Assembly (NCBI RefSeq): GCF_035222275.1
Contig: NW_026946359.1
Location: forward strand, 1,364,001 to 1,428,000
Length of the DNA: 64,000 bases
Source of the DNA: Podospora bellae-mahoneyi
Lineage: Eukaryota > Ascomycota > Sordariomycetes > Sordariales > Podosporaceae
Reading direction: 5' to 3'
Shown here: positions 45,739 to 58,447 of the stretch, piece after piece
Position numbering within the stretch: the stretch's first letter is position 1
Layout of the letters: the number at the start of each line of letters is the position of its first letter
Made by a program: the position numbers and the translations under genes
The notes under the pieces: model-generated
Database searches by the model: none
The model's input: the letters and a program-made list of their open reading frames with translations, nothing else
Told to the model about the DNA's origin: nothing

Positions 45739-48364
45739 TCACGCCAGATAGCGATAGGCAGCCGTATCGCCCTCCATCCGCTCCAAGTATTCTCGCGCAA
45801 GCAAGTCCTCGATCCGCTTCTTAATGAGAGAAATCTCAGGCTTGAACCGACCAGAGAGCTGGCTGATGACCTCGGTTGTGAGCTGAGTATGGCTGAGCTC
45901 CTTGCGTTGTCTATAATCGACGGTTAGCATCAAGCAAAAACGAGCAGCAATGAAATGCACTGACTTCATGATTCTGACAATAGCAGCATCCACAACATGA
46001 GCCCGCGTCTGATCGTTCTTCTTCTCCGTCTCCTTGCGCTCCTCCGTGCCCTCAACCTTGGATGTGCTGCTGATAACAGGCACCCTGATCTTGATTTGCT
46101 TGCTGACGAACTGAGCATTGAAAGAAAACTTGTCTGTGGGCTTCACGGACTTTGTCAGAGGCTCCTTGGCGAGAACCCTGAATTTTGGCGGAACCGAGAG
46201 TGAAGTCAAGGTTTTGGTCAGATCCGGGATGGGAATGTTCGTCTTCAGCTGGATCTCTTCGAAGCTGAGACTCTCGTCATTGGCCAGATCGTTGAAAAGC
46301 ATGAGAACAATCATTCCGTAAGTGGAGACATTGAGCTCATAGCGCCTGTCTTTGCTCAACGGCCCGGACTCTTTGCCAGGAACCTTGGGAAAGAAACATT
46401 TGATGTCTGCGCTGCCGGTGGAAGGTACCCAGGTTAGAACTCTCCCGCTGCGATCCTGGCAGTAGAATTTGTAGAAACTCTCTTGCAGTCGTTTGATAGA
46501 TGGTGGGAAGATACAATCCGACCGCGATGCATCGCCATCTTGGAGGACACCGCGCCCCATGACATCAGTAGGCCAGAAGTTTGTGGTGAGAACATGAATA
46601 GCAAGTTCAGTAGACTTCCTATCATCGTCCCCAAGATTGCGAATGTGGTCCTTGTAGTTGGTTGACAGATCTTTGGAGAGCTCCATGTCCTTGAACATGC
46701 CTTCGAATTTGGCAGTGAAATGATTGCCCAACTCAGCTCGCATTCGTCGGACGAGCTCCTTTTCGATGTGGATTTCGGATTTGTTGTGCAGTAACCTGCG
46801 ACCTAGGTGCTTTTGATAGTAGCGCTCGAATAAGTCACGGTCCGAAAGATACCTGACCAGAATAATGGCCTTTTGTAGAACAACCTCCGCATCCTCGTCA
46901 GATTTGCCTTTCAACCCTCGTTTGAGACTATCGTCAATGAACAGCGAGACAAACTCGGCACCTCGATCAAACATGTTGATGAAGTCTGCAAAGCTCTTCG
47001 TAATAGCCGACTGGATGATAAGATCGTTGCTGAAACAATTTTCCAGCATTGAGTCAAACTTGCCCTTGAGCTTGAGGACGTCGTCAACCCATTTGATGGC
47101 AGCGGCTGTTTGCTGTGCGACTGGACTCAAAGCCTTGGGTTTGTCGGCCCCCTCGGCCCCCTCCTCGCCCTCCCCAGCAGCACCGGCCGCTGCTGGTGCA
47201 GAGAAGTCTGTGTTCTTGAGTGTCTGCTCAATTTCAAGGCCCAGTTCCATGACCCGGCCCATCAAACTCGTTTTGAGGGTATTCTTCGATTTGTCGATCC
47301 TTGAAATCAGCTGATACAGGATTCCAAGGTCTTCTTCTCGGTCATTGTCCACCATCGCCTTCAACCCGCTCCCTTCCATCGCCAGGAATTCATCCATCTT
47401 GGCCAGTATCAACTCTTTTTCCAAGACCGCTGCAATATTGTCTTTTGTGGAATTCGAAATCGAAGTAACACACCTCTCTTCCTCTTCGAGCAGGCGTCGT
47501 CGTGTGTGGCGCAACCACGAACCGGCGTCGGACTCTCGGAGCAACTTCTCACATTCGGCTTTGTAGAAGACCTCGCTGGCGGCAAGAAAGCGTGGCTCGA
47601 ATATTGTCGTGTACAGCTTCTCGTTTTCCTTCTCTTCGTCCGTCTCATACAACTGCTCTAGCATGCCGGTTATGTCACGCAGAAGGTTGCGGTCGACGAT
47701 ATCCCCATCTCTATCCATATTGATGAGGTCGAGAACGACAGCAATGACCACGTCCATGATGATGAATGGCTGATCCGACCCGTCAACATCCTTTAGGCCA
47801 TACTTGAGGATATGATCTCGGAAAAGGCCGATCGTTGTTGCGTATACTGATGCTTGCTTGGTTTCCACACAGGACCTCTCCAGGTACATCAGCATATCCG
47901 CGATCAGGTTCATTGACGTATTATGGTCCTCCCAAATCTTGCGAATTCCGCGAAGAAGTCTCTCGCCAGCCTCGCGGCGTTCGTGGGAGCTTGATGTGGC
48001 CAATTGTATCAAGGCGATGCTCGGTAAATTGTTCCTAACCAGCTCGTCGACACCGGGAATGATGTGCTTGTGGAACCATTCCGTCTCGAATTCTTTAACC
48101 TTTTCAAAGAGCTCCTCGCCGCGCTTGACCAGTGTGATCTTGTATGAGGCTCGGTAGAGGTTTTCGAAGGAAAGCTTGCTCGCATTTTTGTTGTGTATGT
48201 CGGTCATGGCACTCTGGAGGGTTGCCCAGCATTGATCAAACCCACCGGCGTCCTTGTTGATCAGGGGCTGTGATAGACAGACGTTAGCATACCAAATAGG
48301 AAGCTAGCAGAGAATGACCGAGTTATACCCTTCGTATTGGCCTCGGCCTATTCCTGGAAGCCAT
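45739..48364 (-). CDS. CUL3: Cullin-3 ubiquitin ligase scaffold
   Basis: Scaffold of CRL3 ubiquitin ligases. Its N-terminus binds BTB adaptors, its C-terminus binds Rbx1, and NEDD8 attachment activates it. Three exons, 48364..48329, 48267..45965 and 45910..45739, with introns of 61 and 54 bp, give 836 aa. The 36-nt first exon encodes MASRNRPRPIRR. The next opens PLINKDAGGFDQCWATLQ and then IHNKNASKLSFENLYR, the Cul3-type first helices. A Gly/Glu/Ala-rich insertion lies near 370-385. The cullin homology core (YYQKHLGRRLLHNKS, FYKFYCQDRSGRVLTWV) is followed by the winged helix with the neddylation motif IVRIMK-QRKELSH and the C-terminus EYLERMEGDTAAYRYLA. The acceptor Lys is residue 780, and its codon is split by intron 2. 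A shorter start at 48207 would lose the BTB-binding N-terminus. Confidence 0.95.
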
Positions 48365-49129
48365 TGTGCGATATTGGCGTTCTATGCTCGGCACAAGAAG
48401 GTGGGCAGGCAAAGTGGTGATGGTGGTGGTGTCGTGAGGGAGGGGGGACGTCAACAGTCCGCGAGGTTTCGTGAGGTAATGGGAATATGGCCCGAATTGG
48501 ACTAAACTGGTGATCAAAACTGTTAAATAGCTTGTGATCAAATTGAGTTCGTTGGGTAGGTGAAGAAAGCCCGGGATGGCAGGAGGCGATTTTGGTATGC
48601 GTGCTGTGTTGGTGGGCTGGAATCCGTCAAATGGCAGGCAAGCAAAGGCGGCGAATGACCGAGCTCCGGACTGGGCACATACTCGGCGTTGTCCTGGAAC
48701 AAAGTAAACAGACACAGGATGGAGCCAGCAAGACAATCCTCAAAAAAATACACGAACTCGACAATGTTTGGGAAGCTTCAGGCACAACCTTGACATCTAG
48801 GAGGTCCGACTACAGCACACCATCAGCTGCGACAGCGGGGAGTTGCAGCCAGCTTCAGCTGCCACCTAAAAACCGTGCCCCACCAAACCGCATCACTGGT
48901 TGGACTCTGATTTGCTACCAACCATCTATTCTTGGCGCGTTTATCACGTCTTGGCTAGCTCCAAGCTAATCTTATCGATAAGAACTCTGACAGGGATCTT
49001 GAACATCTTGACGATGACGAAGGTCCAATTGCTTCTCTACAGTTCGGCTTCACCTTTTGCGACAACCAAAATTCTTACCGATTTCGACCCCTTCTTTCCT
49101 CACCACTCATACCACTCCTATCCCTAACC
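48365..49129. other. Divergent promoter region of CUL3 and ZIM17
   Basis: 765 bp between divergent genes. No coding region was recognised apart from short overlapping frames on both strands. Confidence 0.55.
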
Positions 49130-49762
49130 ATGGCCTCCAAACGCCTCCTCATCACCTCAATATCCACCCTCACCCGACTCACCACCCAACCAATATCACG
49201 ATCAGCACTCCCCCGCCAGCTCCTCAATTCTCAATTACAACCCCTCCGTTTCGCCCACAACATCCCCCGACCACGAGCCAGTCCCATACCATCCACCCCC
49301 TCCTCCTCGACCCCATCAACACCCTCCACAACCCCCCCATCATCCCCCTCAACCAAGCCACCCCAACCCTCCTACGAGTTAACCTTCACCTGCGTCCCCT
49401 GCAACACCCGCTCCCGCCACACAGTCTCCAAACAAGGCTACCACCACGGCTCCGTCCTCATCGCCTGCCCCGGCTGCAAAAACCGCCACGTCATCTCCGA
49501 CCACCTCAAGATCTTCGGTGACAAGGCCCTCACCGTCGAGGACATCCTAAAGTCCAAAGGCGAGCTGGTAAAAAAGGGTACACTGGGCGAGGATGGCGAC
49601 CTAGAGTTCTGGGAGGATGGCTCCACCACCGTGAGGGATCACGAAGCGCTCGCTAAGGAGGCGGAGGAGAGGGAACGGAGGAAAAAGGAGGTTGAAGAGA
49701 GGGAGAGAGAGATGGTGGCGGGGAGTACGTTTACGAGTGTTAAGTCGGAGGGCAAGGAATAG
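49130..49762 (+). CDS. ZIM17: Mitochondrial DNL-type zinc-finger protein Zim17/Hep1
   Basis: Escort protein that keeps mitochondrial Hsp70 soluble and supports protein import in the matrix. Single exon, 210 aa. The first 45 residues are a basic, Ser/Thr-rich presequence (MASKRLLITSISTLTRL). A Pro/Ser-rich linker follows to about 82. The zinc finger has two CxxC knuckles, CVPC and CPGC, spaced by TRSRHTVSKQGYHHGSVLIA. Next is NRHVISDHLKIFGD, where the family's DNL motif reads DHL. The conserved GTLGEDGDLEFWEDG and a charged, coiled-coil-like tail of Glu/Arg follow. It acts with mitochondrial Hsp70, as Hsp78 (17.4 kb) does. The start is the first ATG in the AACCATGG context. Identification is firm. 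Confidence 0.95.
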   Translation: MASKRLLITSISTLTRLTTQPISRSALPRQLLNSQLQPLRFAHNIPRPRASPIPSTPSSSTPSTPSTTPPSSPSTKPPQPSYELTFTCVPCNTRSRHTVSKQGYHHGSVLIACPGCKNRHVISDHLKIFGDKALTVEDILKSKGELVKKGTLGEDGDLEFWEDGSTTVRDHEALAKEAEERERRKKEVEEREREMVAGSTFTSVKSEGKE

Positions 49763-50061
49763 TGGGGAGGGTGGAATAGGGAGGTCTGGACGGGTGGCAT
49801 GATAAAATGATGTACGATATCGCTGTATTAAATGGGGTGCTTTGGCCGGTCTGATATAGGTGTTGGCATACCCAAAAGTTTGGCCTTTTTGTTGGCATTA
49901 TCAGGGGCTAAACGCAAGACACCTCACGACATGTCAACAATAGAAAATTGATGATATATCCGATTAATTTCAAATACATGGTATAACCCCCCCTTTTATC
50001 AGCTTTTTATCTAACCTGGAATTATTCTCCGCCGACCTCCTTCAATTACTCCGATGACCCC
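49763..50061. other. Convergent 3' flanks of ZIM17 and UTP20
   Basis: 299 bp, AT-rich, holding both 3' UTRs. Nothing else was seen. Confidence 0.6.
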
Positions 50062-53000
50062 CTAATTCCCCTGAAAAGCCCTCCTGGCATCCCTCTGCTC
50101 CTGCCCCTTGATCTTCCTCCTCTCCTTCTTCTTCTCAAACTTCTTCCTCTTCTCCCTCCCATACCTCTCCGGCGCCGCCACCGCCTCGATCCTCCTCTTG
50201 CTCAACCTCGCCTGCCTCCTTTCCCTAATCTGGTCGCCCACCTCCAGCAACGCCTTGGTGTACTCCGCGCTCCCCAGCTTCCTCTGCAACACCTCCATCA
50301 CCGCCACAGCCTTGCTCTTCAAAGCCTCATACCTCGTCTTGAAAAGCTCGTTCAACGAGAACGGCGCGCGAATGGACGGGTCAGTCAGGTTCCTTAACGG
50401 ACGGAGAATGGCCCTGACAGAAACCTCGACCGTCTCCTTGGGCGACTTGATGCAGAACGCTTCGAGCAAATCCATCGCCGCAAGCTTGGACACCATCGCT
50501 TCGGGCTTGGGCTGGCGTTCTTTTCTGATGATGGAGCAGAGCTTCCAGAAGAGGTACTTCATGTCTGCCTTGCGGGAGACAGACTTGTCCACTTTGTCTT
50601 CTTCTTCGTCTTCGTCTTCCTCCTCGTCGCTGTCTTCCTGTTCGGTCTTGCCGGACTCGAGGTAACCGCCTAGGAACTGAAGGACTTGGACAATTTCCTG
50701 TGCGAGAGTCTCGTCTAGCTCGACGACGTTGAGGATGCCGAGAGAAAGGCGCACCAAAGCGGTGACGTCGTCTTCGTCGAGCTCGAGGCCATACGAGCCC
50801 TTGAGTGGGAGCTTCGCATCCCTGCCAGAGGTTTTGGCAAAGTCGGTGAGGTACATGGACAAGAGTCTTGTGGCTGTGAGTTTGATGGTTGTGTTGGAGT
50901 GCGCGAGGCAAGTCTGGACTTCGGTCCACAGCTCGGACGTGCTCGGAGCGAGGGCTTTCTGAGGATGCTTGATAACAAGCGTTTGCAGAGTGTTGAGCGC
51001 GGTGTTGGCAAGCTCCCAGTCGGCCTCCAGAGCGTCGTCATCCCCAAGAACCTGAGTAATTCTGTCAACAACCAGAGCCAGGTCCTTCTTATCGTTGACA
51101 TTTGGCTCCCGGCCTTCAAAGTAGAGACCCCAAGCATGAAGCGCGAGCTTCGAAACAGCAGGCTTGTCATCCTGTTGAATCCATGTCCTCAACAACTGCA
51201 TAAACTTGGACAACCTCTCCTTGTCAGCCACCCGGAAAGATTCCTTGAGCAGCTCACCCGCAGAAAGACGGCACTTTTCACTGTCGTCGTTGGCCAAGAC
51301 GAAAATCAACGGAACGAAGCACGTGGCCACAACTTCTTGTGCGAACTCATCCACCGATTTCTTGAGCAACAGATTGATAACCTCCATAACAGAGATTCGT
51401 CCACCTTCGCGCTCATACTTGAGATTGGCAACAATGAACTGGAGCTGCTTTTCCCACCTGTTTCTCTTTTGTGGATAGTCTCGGAGGAATTGGAAAAATG
51501 CACCGCGCGCGAGATCTCTGGTGTCCTTGTCAGGGTTGGTGATCATGATAGTGCCGACGTAGTCGAGTGTGTCGTAAACAACAGCCGTTTCCATCTTGCG
51601 GTCCAGGACTGACCGCAAGAAGTTGAAGGTTACATGCCGATACAAGGGCTCGGTGAGATCATCCTTCAGCTTTCCGAGGAGCATGTCCAGAGCAGCATCC
51701 TTGATGACAATCTCCCTCCTGTCACGCAGGATAACAGAGATGAGCTTCAAAGCTGCTTGCGCCAAGTCCGAGGTGGTGGTAGGCGACATGGATATGGCCT
51801 TGGTAGCTTCCTTCAGCGCAACTTTGTACAGATTGGCAGAGTCGTCGTTCTTGAAGGGAACCTTGACAATGACAGTGAGTATCTTGAATCCCGCGATCTT
51901 GACATCCTCTTCCGCGGAAAGTACAGCATCACCAAAGATGGGCAGCAACTTAGCGATATTGGCAGCAGTACGGAGGTGGTCATGCTTTCTGAACACAGTC
52001 CGGAGAACATCGATGGCAAACCTGACAAGCTTGTAGGTGTGCTTAGCCGTGACACCGCCATCGCTCTTCTTCGCAGCCTTCTGCACGATATATCTCTTGA
52101 GACGGGGGTCCATCTTAGGTTGCTCCATGGGCTCGTTAGACTTGTAGACCTCCTGAATGACCTCATAGCAGAAGATCAGGACATCTTGCGAAGCGGCAGC
52201 AGGGTTCTCAAGAAGGCCCTTGGTGATACGAGTCAGCAGCTCATCAATCTTGCGGACGGTACGGACGTCCAGCTTCTCCAACAGCAAAGACTGGAGAGGC
52301 ATAGTCAGATCGCTAAGGCGATGGATGGAGGCTGTCTTGGCGACCAACTCCATGGAATCCTGACTCTTGCTGCCCTTGACCTCCTTCATCTTGCCAGTGT
52401 AACCTTCGGCATCCTTCTCTTGACCTGTGGCACCGAAGATATCGTCCATGATGACAGCCATGATCTGAGGCAGGCAGTAATCAAGATCACCCTGCTCGAA
52501 AGCTGGGATAGCGACCAACAACAGAGAGTGCATGGTGTAGGACAGGATATGAAGCTGGTTGCCTCTGACGAGAGCACCACGCAACTCCTTCAGAATGAAC
52601 CCGAACCTGTGAGCACCGAGGACACCGGAGATCTTGGCGAGCGTGTCTCTGGCCATATCGCGGGATTCGACAGACTTACTCCTGAGGATATGGCAAATAT
52701 CAGTCAAGACACCGGGGAGCTTCTCGTTCAAGAGGTTATCCGGGAGGAGGACGAGCAGCTTGGCAATGATAACGCCCACCGGTACTCTGGAGCTGACCTC
52801 CGTCTCATCCTTCTCGTGGATGTACTTGAGGAGGGGAGGGAGGAAGCTGCCGACAATCTCGGTGCTGAGCTTCTCCTGGTCAGGAAGTGTGCTCGCGAGG
52901 CGGCACTTTTGTACCTCTCCATCCACCTCCATAGCGTCACTTGACTTCTGGTCAAGGGCAGTGCGGAGGGCGTCCACCTCCCTCTCCAGAAGACGGATGA

Positions 53001-56000
53001 CTCGCTTCTGGGAGTCAGGCTTTGACTCCACAAACGAGACGAATCGTCTGAGAATAGCTCTGTATTGTTGCCATTCCAAAGAAAGGGTCAGGCCAGAAAC
53101 AGTGGTAATGGCCTGCGCGCCGAGGCCATGATCGTCGCCACCCTCTGGATGACCAAAGATGAAGTGCTCAAAGAGGGGAATGAAAAACTGGCTGATGTGC
53201 TTGCTGTGGAGAGGTGTCTTGGCATTCACCGACTCCAGCAAGCGAAGAGCCTGCAACTGCCTTGCGACAGCCGGACTGAGGACGTGGAAGAAGAAGGCTT
53301 GGTCTGAGTCCTCGGACGAAGGAACCAGGGGCGTCAGATCGGAGACCATCTCCCATTCTGGGAGGCCAGCCACGAGGGCACCAAACACGCGTAGAATCTC
53401 GCGTCTCACAGTCTCTGACTCCTCCTTTGATCCAGCGTAGATGGCTGGAAGCAGGATATCAGAAACCACAGTGATGAAGGCTTGTTGCTGGGCGCTGCCC
53501 CAAGCATCCTTCGCTGCCCAGATAAACTTGCACAACCCATCGGCAGAGTTTGTCGACAGGACACCAAATTCCTCATCCTGCTGGATGTAGAAGAGCATGT
53601 TGTGAAGGAGAGGCATCCATTGGTCCAGAGTAAAGGGGGTCTCCCGATCTCTGGTGATGGAGTTGAATGCGGTCAACCGGACATTGTAGTCTGGCTCATC
53701 CAGACGCCTTGGCTTGTAAGCATTGAGATCGCGGCAGGTATCCGCAATCTCTTGTGCCCATGTTTCTGTGGATGCAAACACTGCGAGCACTTCAGCCAAG
53801 GTCTGCCTGTTTTGCCTGTCCTTGAAATAGCCAAACAAAGAGGCCACCGTATGATAGACCTTGCTCTTCAGTTTAGCATTCCCCTGGAAATCTTCCAAAG
53901 CCATGAAACCCTTGAGAATCAGCAGGATTGAACCTTTGATCTTGGGGCTGACCATCCGCGAGGGTTGGTTGAGCAAGAACGTGGAAATCTCCACTATATC
54001 CTGGATGCTGGTGGATGTCTTAACGATAGGAGAGAGTACAACGACGGTATCAACAGCAGAACCCAAAAGGTCTCTGCTAATATCGCGCTGGTCACGAAGA
54101 AGACTGCTGATTTTTCCGAGAATGAGGTCGACATTTGGATCTAGGAGCTCAGCTCTTATGAGTTCATTGAACTCTGACTCCTGCGCAGATGCCTGAGCAA
54201 GGCCGACAAGGGTCTTGATCATTTCAAGCGCGTATATCTTGACATCAGCCTTGGCCTTTTCCATACCAAGCGTCTCCACGACATTGGGCACAATGCGCCC
54301 GTCGATGGCCAAAAACATGGCTGTCTTGGGGAGAGCAGCCCAGGTACCGAGCAGCTTCCAAGTAGCTGATACGCCCTGGGTAGTCTCAACGGCAAGCTTC
54401 TCAATCCGAGGACTGATGATTTCCTTCACCATAATGTCTTGATACGGCGTCCAGTCAAAGCTTTGCTCATTCTGGAAGAGCTTGCAGAGGCACTTGAGAG
54501 AAATCGTCCTGATAACCTTCAAGAGCAAAGCATCCTTCACGTTCTCAGTTTCTTCGGTTTCCTCGGACTCTTCCTCCCCTGTCGTAACACCAACCTGCCG
54601 GCAGGCGGAGATGAGACAAAGGAGAATTGCATTGGCAAGGGACTCCACGTATGGGGAGACCGCACCGCCGAGCTCAGTGATGACAGCCTCAAGCATATTG
54701 AGCAGACCGACCTGCTTGCGAATGGGCAGGATTTCCTGAGAGAAGAGCCGTTCATTCAGCCCCTTGGCATCAACAACACGGATGTTGCGCAGTGGGCCAA
54801 GCGCAATGTCCAGGAAGTCGCCCATGTCGTCCACATTAAGCTGCCGAATAACTGCCAAGCGTGTCGCATGAAGACCGTGCCGGCCACTGCCTGCGCCCTT
54901 CTTGGAGATCGTACGGCCGTACAAGAGGTGAAGCAGAACAGGCATAACGGCCTCTCGCTCGTTTGGCTGGATCTTGTTGTCGCCTTGGAAAAGGACAGTA
55001 AGCTCGTTTTTAAACCTGGCCTCATCAAGGAGGTACTCCAGATGCTCCTGCTTCTTCTTGACCGCATCATTCTTCCATGCCAAAATGGCCTTCAAGGCAA
55101 GCTTTTGCACCTCGATATCACCATTTGCCAAGAGCTTCAGAAGTGCCGTATAGACCTTGTCGGCTTGATAGAGCACTCGAGGATTGTTGAACTGTGAAAA
55201 CACCCCAACTAAGGCTTTCCGGTCAGGAAGCGACCAACTCGCTTCTAACATTTCTTCAGCCTCTTCCTCGGTGTCTTCTTGGTCTTCAGCCGGGGTCTCG
55301 CCATCGCTCATGAAAGAAAATAGATATGGCACTAGGTTTCTTGAGCGTTTCTCAGCCAAGCTAGGGATAGCGTTCAAAGCTTTGAGAGCCATGCTGCGAG
55401 CCCTTTGCGAGTGGTGATCAACGATCTTCTGACCCTCCTCGAACTTTTCCAGCATGCCCTTGTACGGCTCCTCCAAGGCCTGAGCGATTGGCTCAGCAGT
55501 TCTATGAAGGCCTTTCATGTTCAGGCATTCAAAGTCGGTGAGCGGGAGGCGACGTGGATCCTGGAGCTTGGATGCACCTGACCACCGTTCGGAAGGCTGG
55601 TCCAGCCAGTCAAAGGCCAAATCGGCCAAAACCTCCTCGCCATGCTTAGACTCGGCAACCTTTTTCATGGCTTCCACCGAGTCATCCCAAACTGGAGCAA
55701 GAGGGACGGTCATCATACCAAACAAGAAGGCTGGGATTGCCCGTATGAGCCAGGAAGTTTGATCAAGATGAGCGTAGATTTGTCCCAGTTTTCGAACGTG
55801 AACAGCGATCGTTCGTACGTTTTCCAAAATCAGAGACAGCTCTTCACACTGAAGCATCGTTGCCAAGGCTGAGTTGGAATCAGGGGTTGACTCCAGAATT
55901 TCCAGAATTCGCAAGGACGCAAGCCGGAGTTCATGAGAGGGCGCGGACAAGTTGTTGACGAGAGACTTCACTAATGGGTCTTCCTCCTCCTGCATGCTGT

Positions 56001-57976
56001 CACTCCCACTGCTGGTTTCTGAGCTGCTGCGTCCCTTCGCCTTGATCTCCATCAGATACGCGAGCAGGGCCTCGAGGAATGCCGGAGAGTGGCAGAACCG
56101 CGGGGTAGCTGCTCTGAGAAGAGGAGGCAGACTTGGATCTACCGACCCAGGGGCAGCACACATTCTGAGATAGGCACGGAAGCCATCGCTCATAATGAAG
56201 TTGGCCTCATCGGTTGGTAAAGAGGAGGAGGGCCGTAAGGCGAGCTTTAGCTTCTTAAGCAAAACCTCGGCGATACGGGCATTGGTGGAGGGATGGACTG
56301 TCGTAACCTCCAGCACCCGTAAAAGTGCTGAATATTTTGGCAGACATCTGTCCCTCCACGTCTCCGCATCTTTCCCAAAACCACCACTCTCCGGGAAAGG
56401 GGTGTCTTCAAGCCGTACAAACTTGTTGACAATCTGATCTTGCCAGGATTGTGGGAGAAGGAAGCCGTCTTTCCCTTTGACCCGCGGCAGGCCCCCATTT
56501 TCTACCATATGAGGCAGAAGCACGCAGAGCATCTCCTCGTTTGAGTTTCGGGACCAATGGGCGACGACAAATCTATTAAACGGTCAGTATATCAGCCTTC
56601 ACCAAGTTAATGGGTCATACACACTTTTGAAAGTCTTTCAGGAAGAGTCCTCTGAACCGTTCAGGGTGGAGATCGGCCAGATAGGAGCAAAATGGAATGT
56701 ACCACCGCATTAATGGCTCCTTGGTCGTGGTGTTGTTGAGTGTTGACAATGAAGGCAGCAAAGCGTCTATTGGTGCTTGCCCCCAAATAATAGCTATCCT
56801 GGTGATTAGGCGGTCCCATACTTGGCGAGGCGAGATGGCCTCAATCCTTTCCTTGACCTCACCCAGCTGCGTGAGCTGTTGTCCCAGAGCTTTTACAAGA
56901 GCTGACCAGTCGTGAATCCGGTTTCCCCTCCGTACACCAGCCGCAACACCTAGGAGCTGCACAAATAACACTGGGCGTGTACCAACCGTAGCCTCTTGCA
57001 CTATGCGTGTCTCGATCGTCTTGAAAGTCTCGATTGTTGTATGGTGAATGATACTGGTAAGCACACCGCAGCAGACATCCGTCCATATTGTTTGCTCAGG
57101 AAGGTCAGCTTCCCCTTCTGGCACATCCCGCACGATAGCTGCAAAGACCTCCGGGGCAGTCGAATGGACGCCATTGTTGGGAGCCTTGAGCGCCTCGGCA
57201 AACATAGTCATGATACCCTGGCTATAGAGCTCATACTGCCTCGTCCCGGCCACACTCTCCAGATCCTTCCTCACATGCTCCACAAAGAGCGGTAGAGCCT
57301 TCTCCTTGTGGCTGGGCGCCGCCGCTTTCTTCACCAAGAAGCTCATTGCCTCGGCCGCAAACCGAGCAATATGCCCCGGAATTTTCGCCTTGCCCATCAA
57401 AGGAGAGATCGCATCGTATGTGGGTCGGAGGTCAGGAACGACTAGTCTCGAAAGATATTTGAAGAGGAATGCGAGCGACGCAAAGGTCCATTCGATTGCT
57501 TCTACATCGTGAACTTTGCTCGCCAGCTCCACGATCAAGCCGAGAGCGCGGGGGTAGTGTTTCTCGAACCGCACACCGAGATCATGGGCGAACGCAGTGA
57601 CCAGGTCGAGTAACGGCTCTAAAGAATCCTTTTGGTGCGTCGAGATGGCCTCGGCCAAGAGGTCCATAATTTTGTCTTCATGATGGAGAATTTGAGCGAG
57701 GGAATCGGTATAACGGGTGACTTTTAGCCTGAAAGACACATAGGTCTTTGACAGGTTGAGTTCGGCCCATCTGTCGAGGCCATTTCTGAGGTAGGAGGTA
57801 CTCGCTTCGAGATCTTCGGCTTCGAGGTCATGGCGGCGCACTTTGCGCAACGGATCGAGCGAATGGAGCTTTGAAATTTTGGTACTGAATGATTCCCATC
57901 TGTGATTCTTTTCGTGAGGCGTCCGCTTGACGCCCCTTTGGGACTTAACAATGCGTCCGGAAGTTGTGGACGGCAT
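50062..57976 (-). CDS. UTP20: SSU processome protein Utp20
   Basis: Giant helical-repeat protein of the U3 snoRNP/SSU processome, needed for 18S rRNA maturation in the nucleolus. Two exons, 57976..56625 and 56572..50062, with a 52-bp intron (GTGTGT donor, TTTAATAG acceptor) that joins LKDFQ-K to FVVAHWSRNS, give 2620 aa (yeast 2493, human 2785). The start ATG at 57976 gives MPSTTSGRIVKSQRG, and the frame upstream has no other support. The N-terminal conserved block includes RFEKHYPRALGLIVELASKV and EWTFASLAFLFKYLSRLV. HEAT/ARM-like helices fill most of the length. An acidic stretch (SDEEEDEDEEEDK) sits near 2440. The C-terminal UTP20 tail is strongly basic (KRRIEAVAAPERYGREKRKK), fitting a nucleolar signal. 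Antisense open frames of up to 436 codons are shadows. Identification is firm. Confidence 0.96.
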
Positions 57977-58447
57977 GGTGGGTGGTGATCTGGGCTGTTG
58001 GTGTTTGCGAAGAGAGCCCAAGAAAGCCTTCAATCGCGAAAACACCACCGCGAAACAGCACCTTGACCTCTGGAAATTTTTTGGCAAGGGTCTGGGGCCA
58101 TTGAAGCTAAGATAAGCCGATAAGCGGATAAGAGCGGGTTGGTGGGGGCAATAGGACATGTAGCTTTATTGCATAAGCACCACAGACATGACATTGTTGC
58201 CATGTGCATACTGGACAGATGCATATACGGTTGTACGCCAATGGGGGCTTAATCACATATCTCGTCTTGTGACATCATGTGCACCACCACCGTAAAGAGG
58301 ACTACTGAGAACTAAACGAATTGTTGGGTGTGCGCAATAAAAATCATCGCATTGGTATCTCCGTCTAGATGAATCAAATCCCCATCCCATTTATCTCCTG
58401 CCTACAATCCACTGCTCTCATGAAGCATGAAACCAAATACCTCCCAT
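57977..58447. other. Intergenic region between UTP20 and the Drn1-type gene
   Basis: 470 bp, the UTP20 5' region and the 3' UTR of the downstream gene. The UTP20 frame stays open without a stop up to 58159, but the extra residues look non-coding. Nothing else was seen. Confidence 0.55.

Noticed and set aside
45739-48207. CUL3 starting at 48207 (MTDIHNKNAS)
   Set aside because: It would lose the conserved first helix. An upstream 36-nt exon and a 61-bp intron restore the usual Cul3 N-terminus.
51634-52944. 436-codon plus-strand open frame
   Set aside because: Antisense shadow of UTP20, whose reading frame is continuous and clearly conserved.
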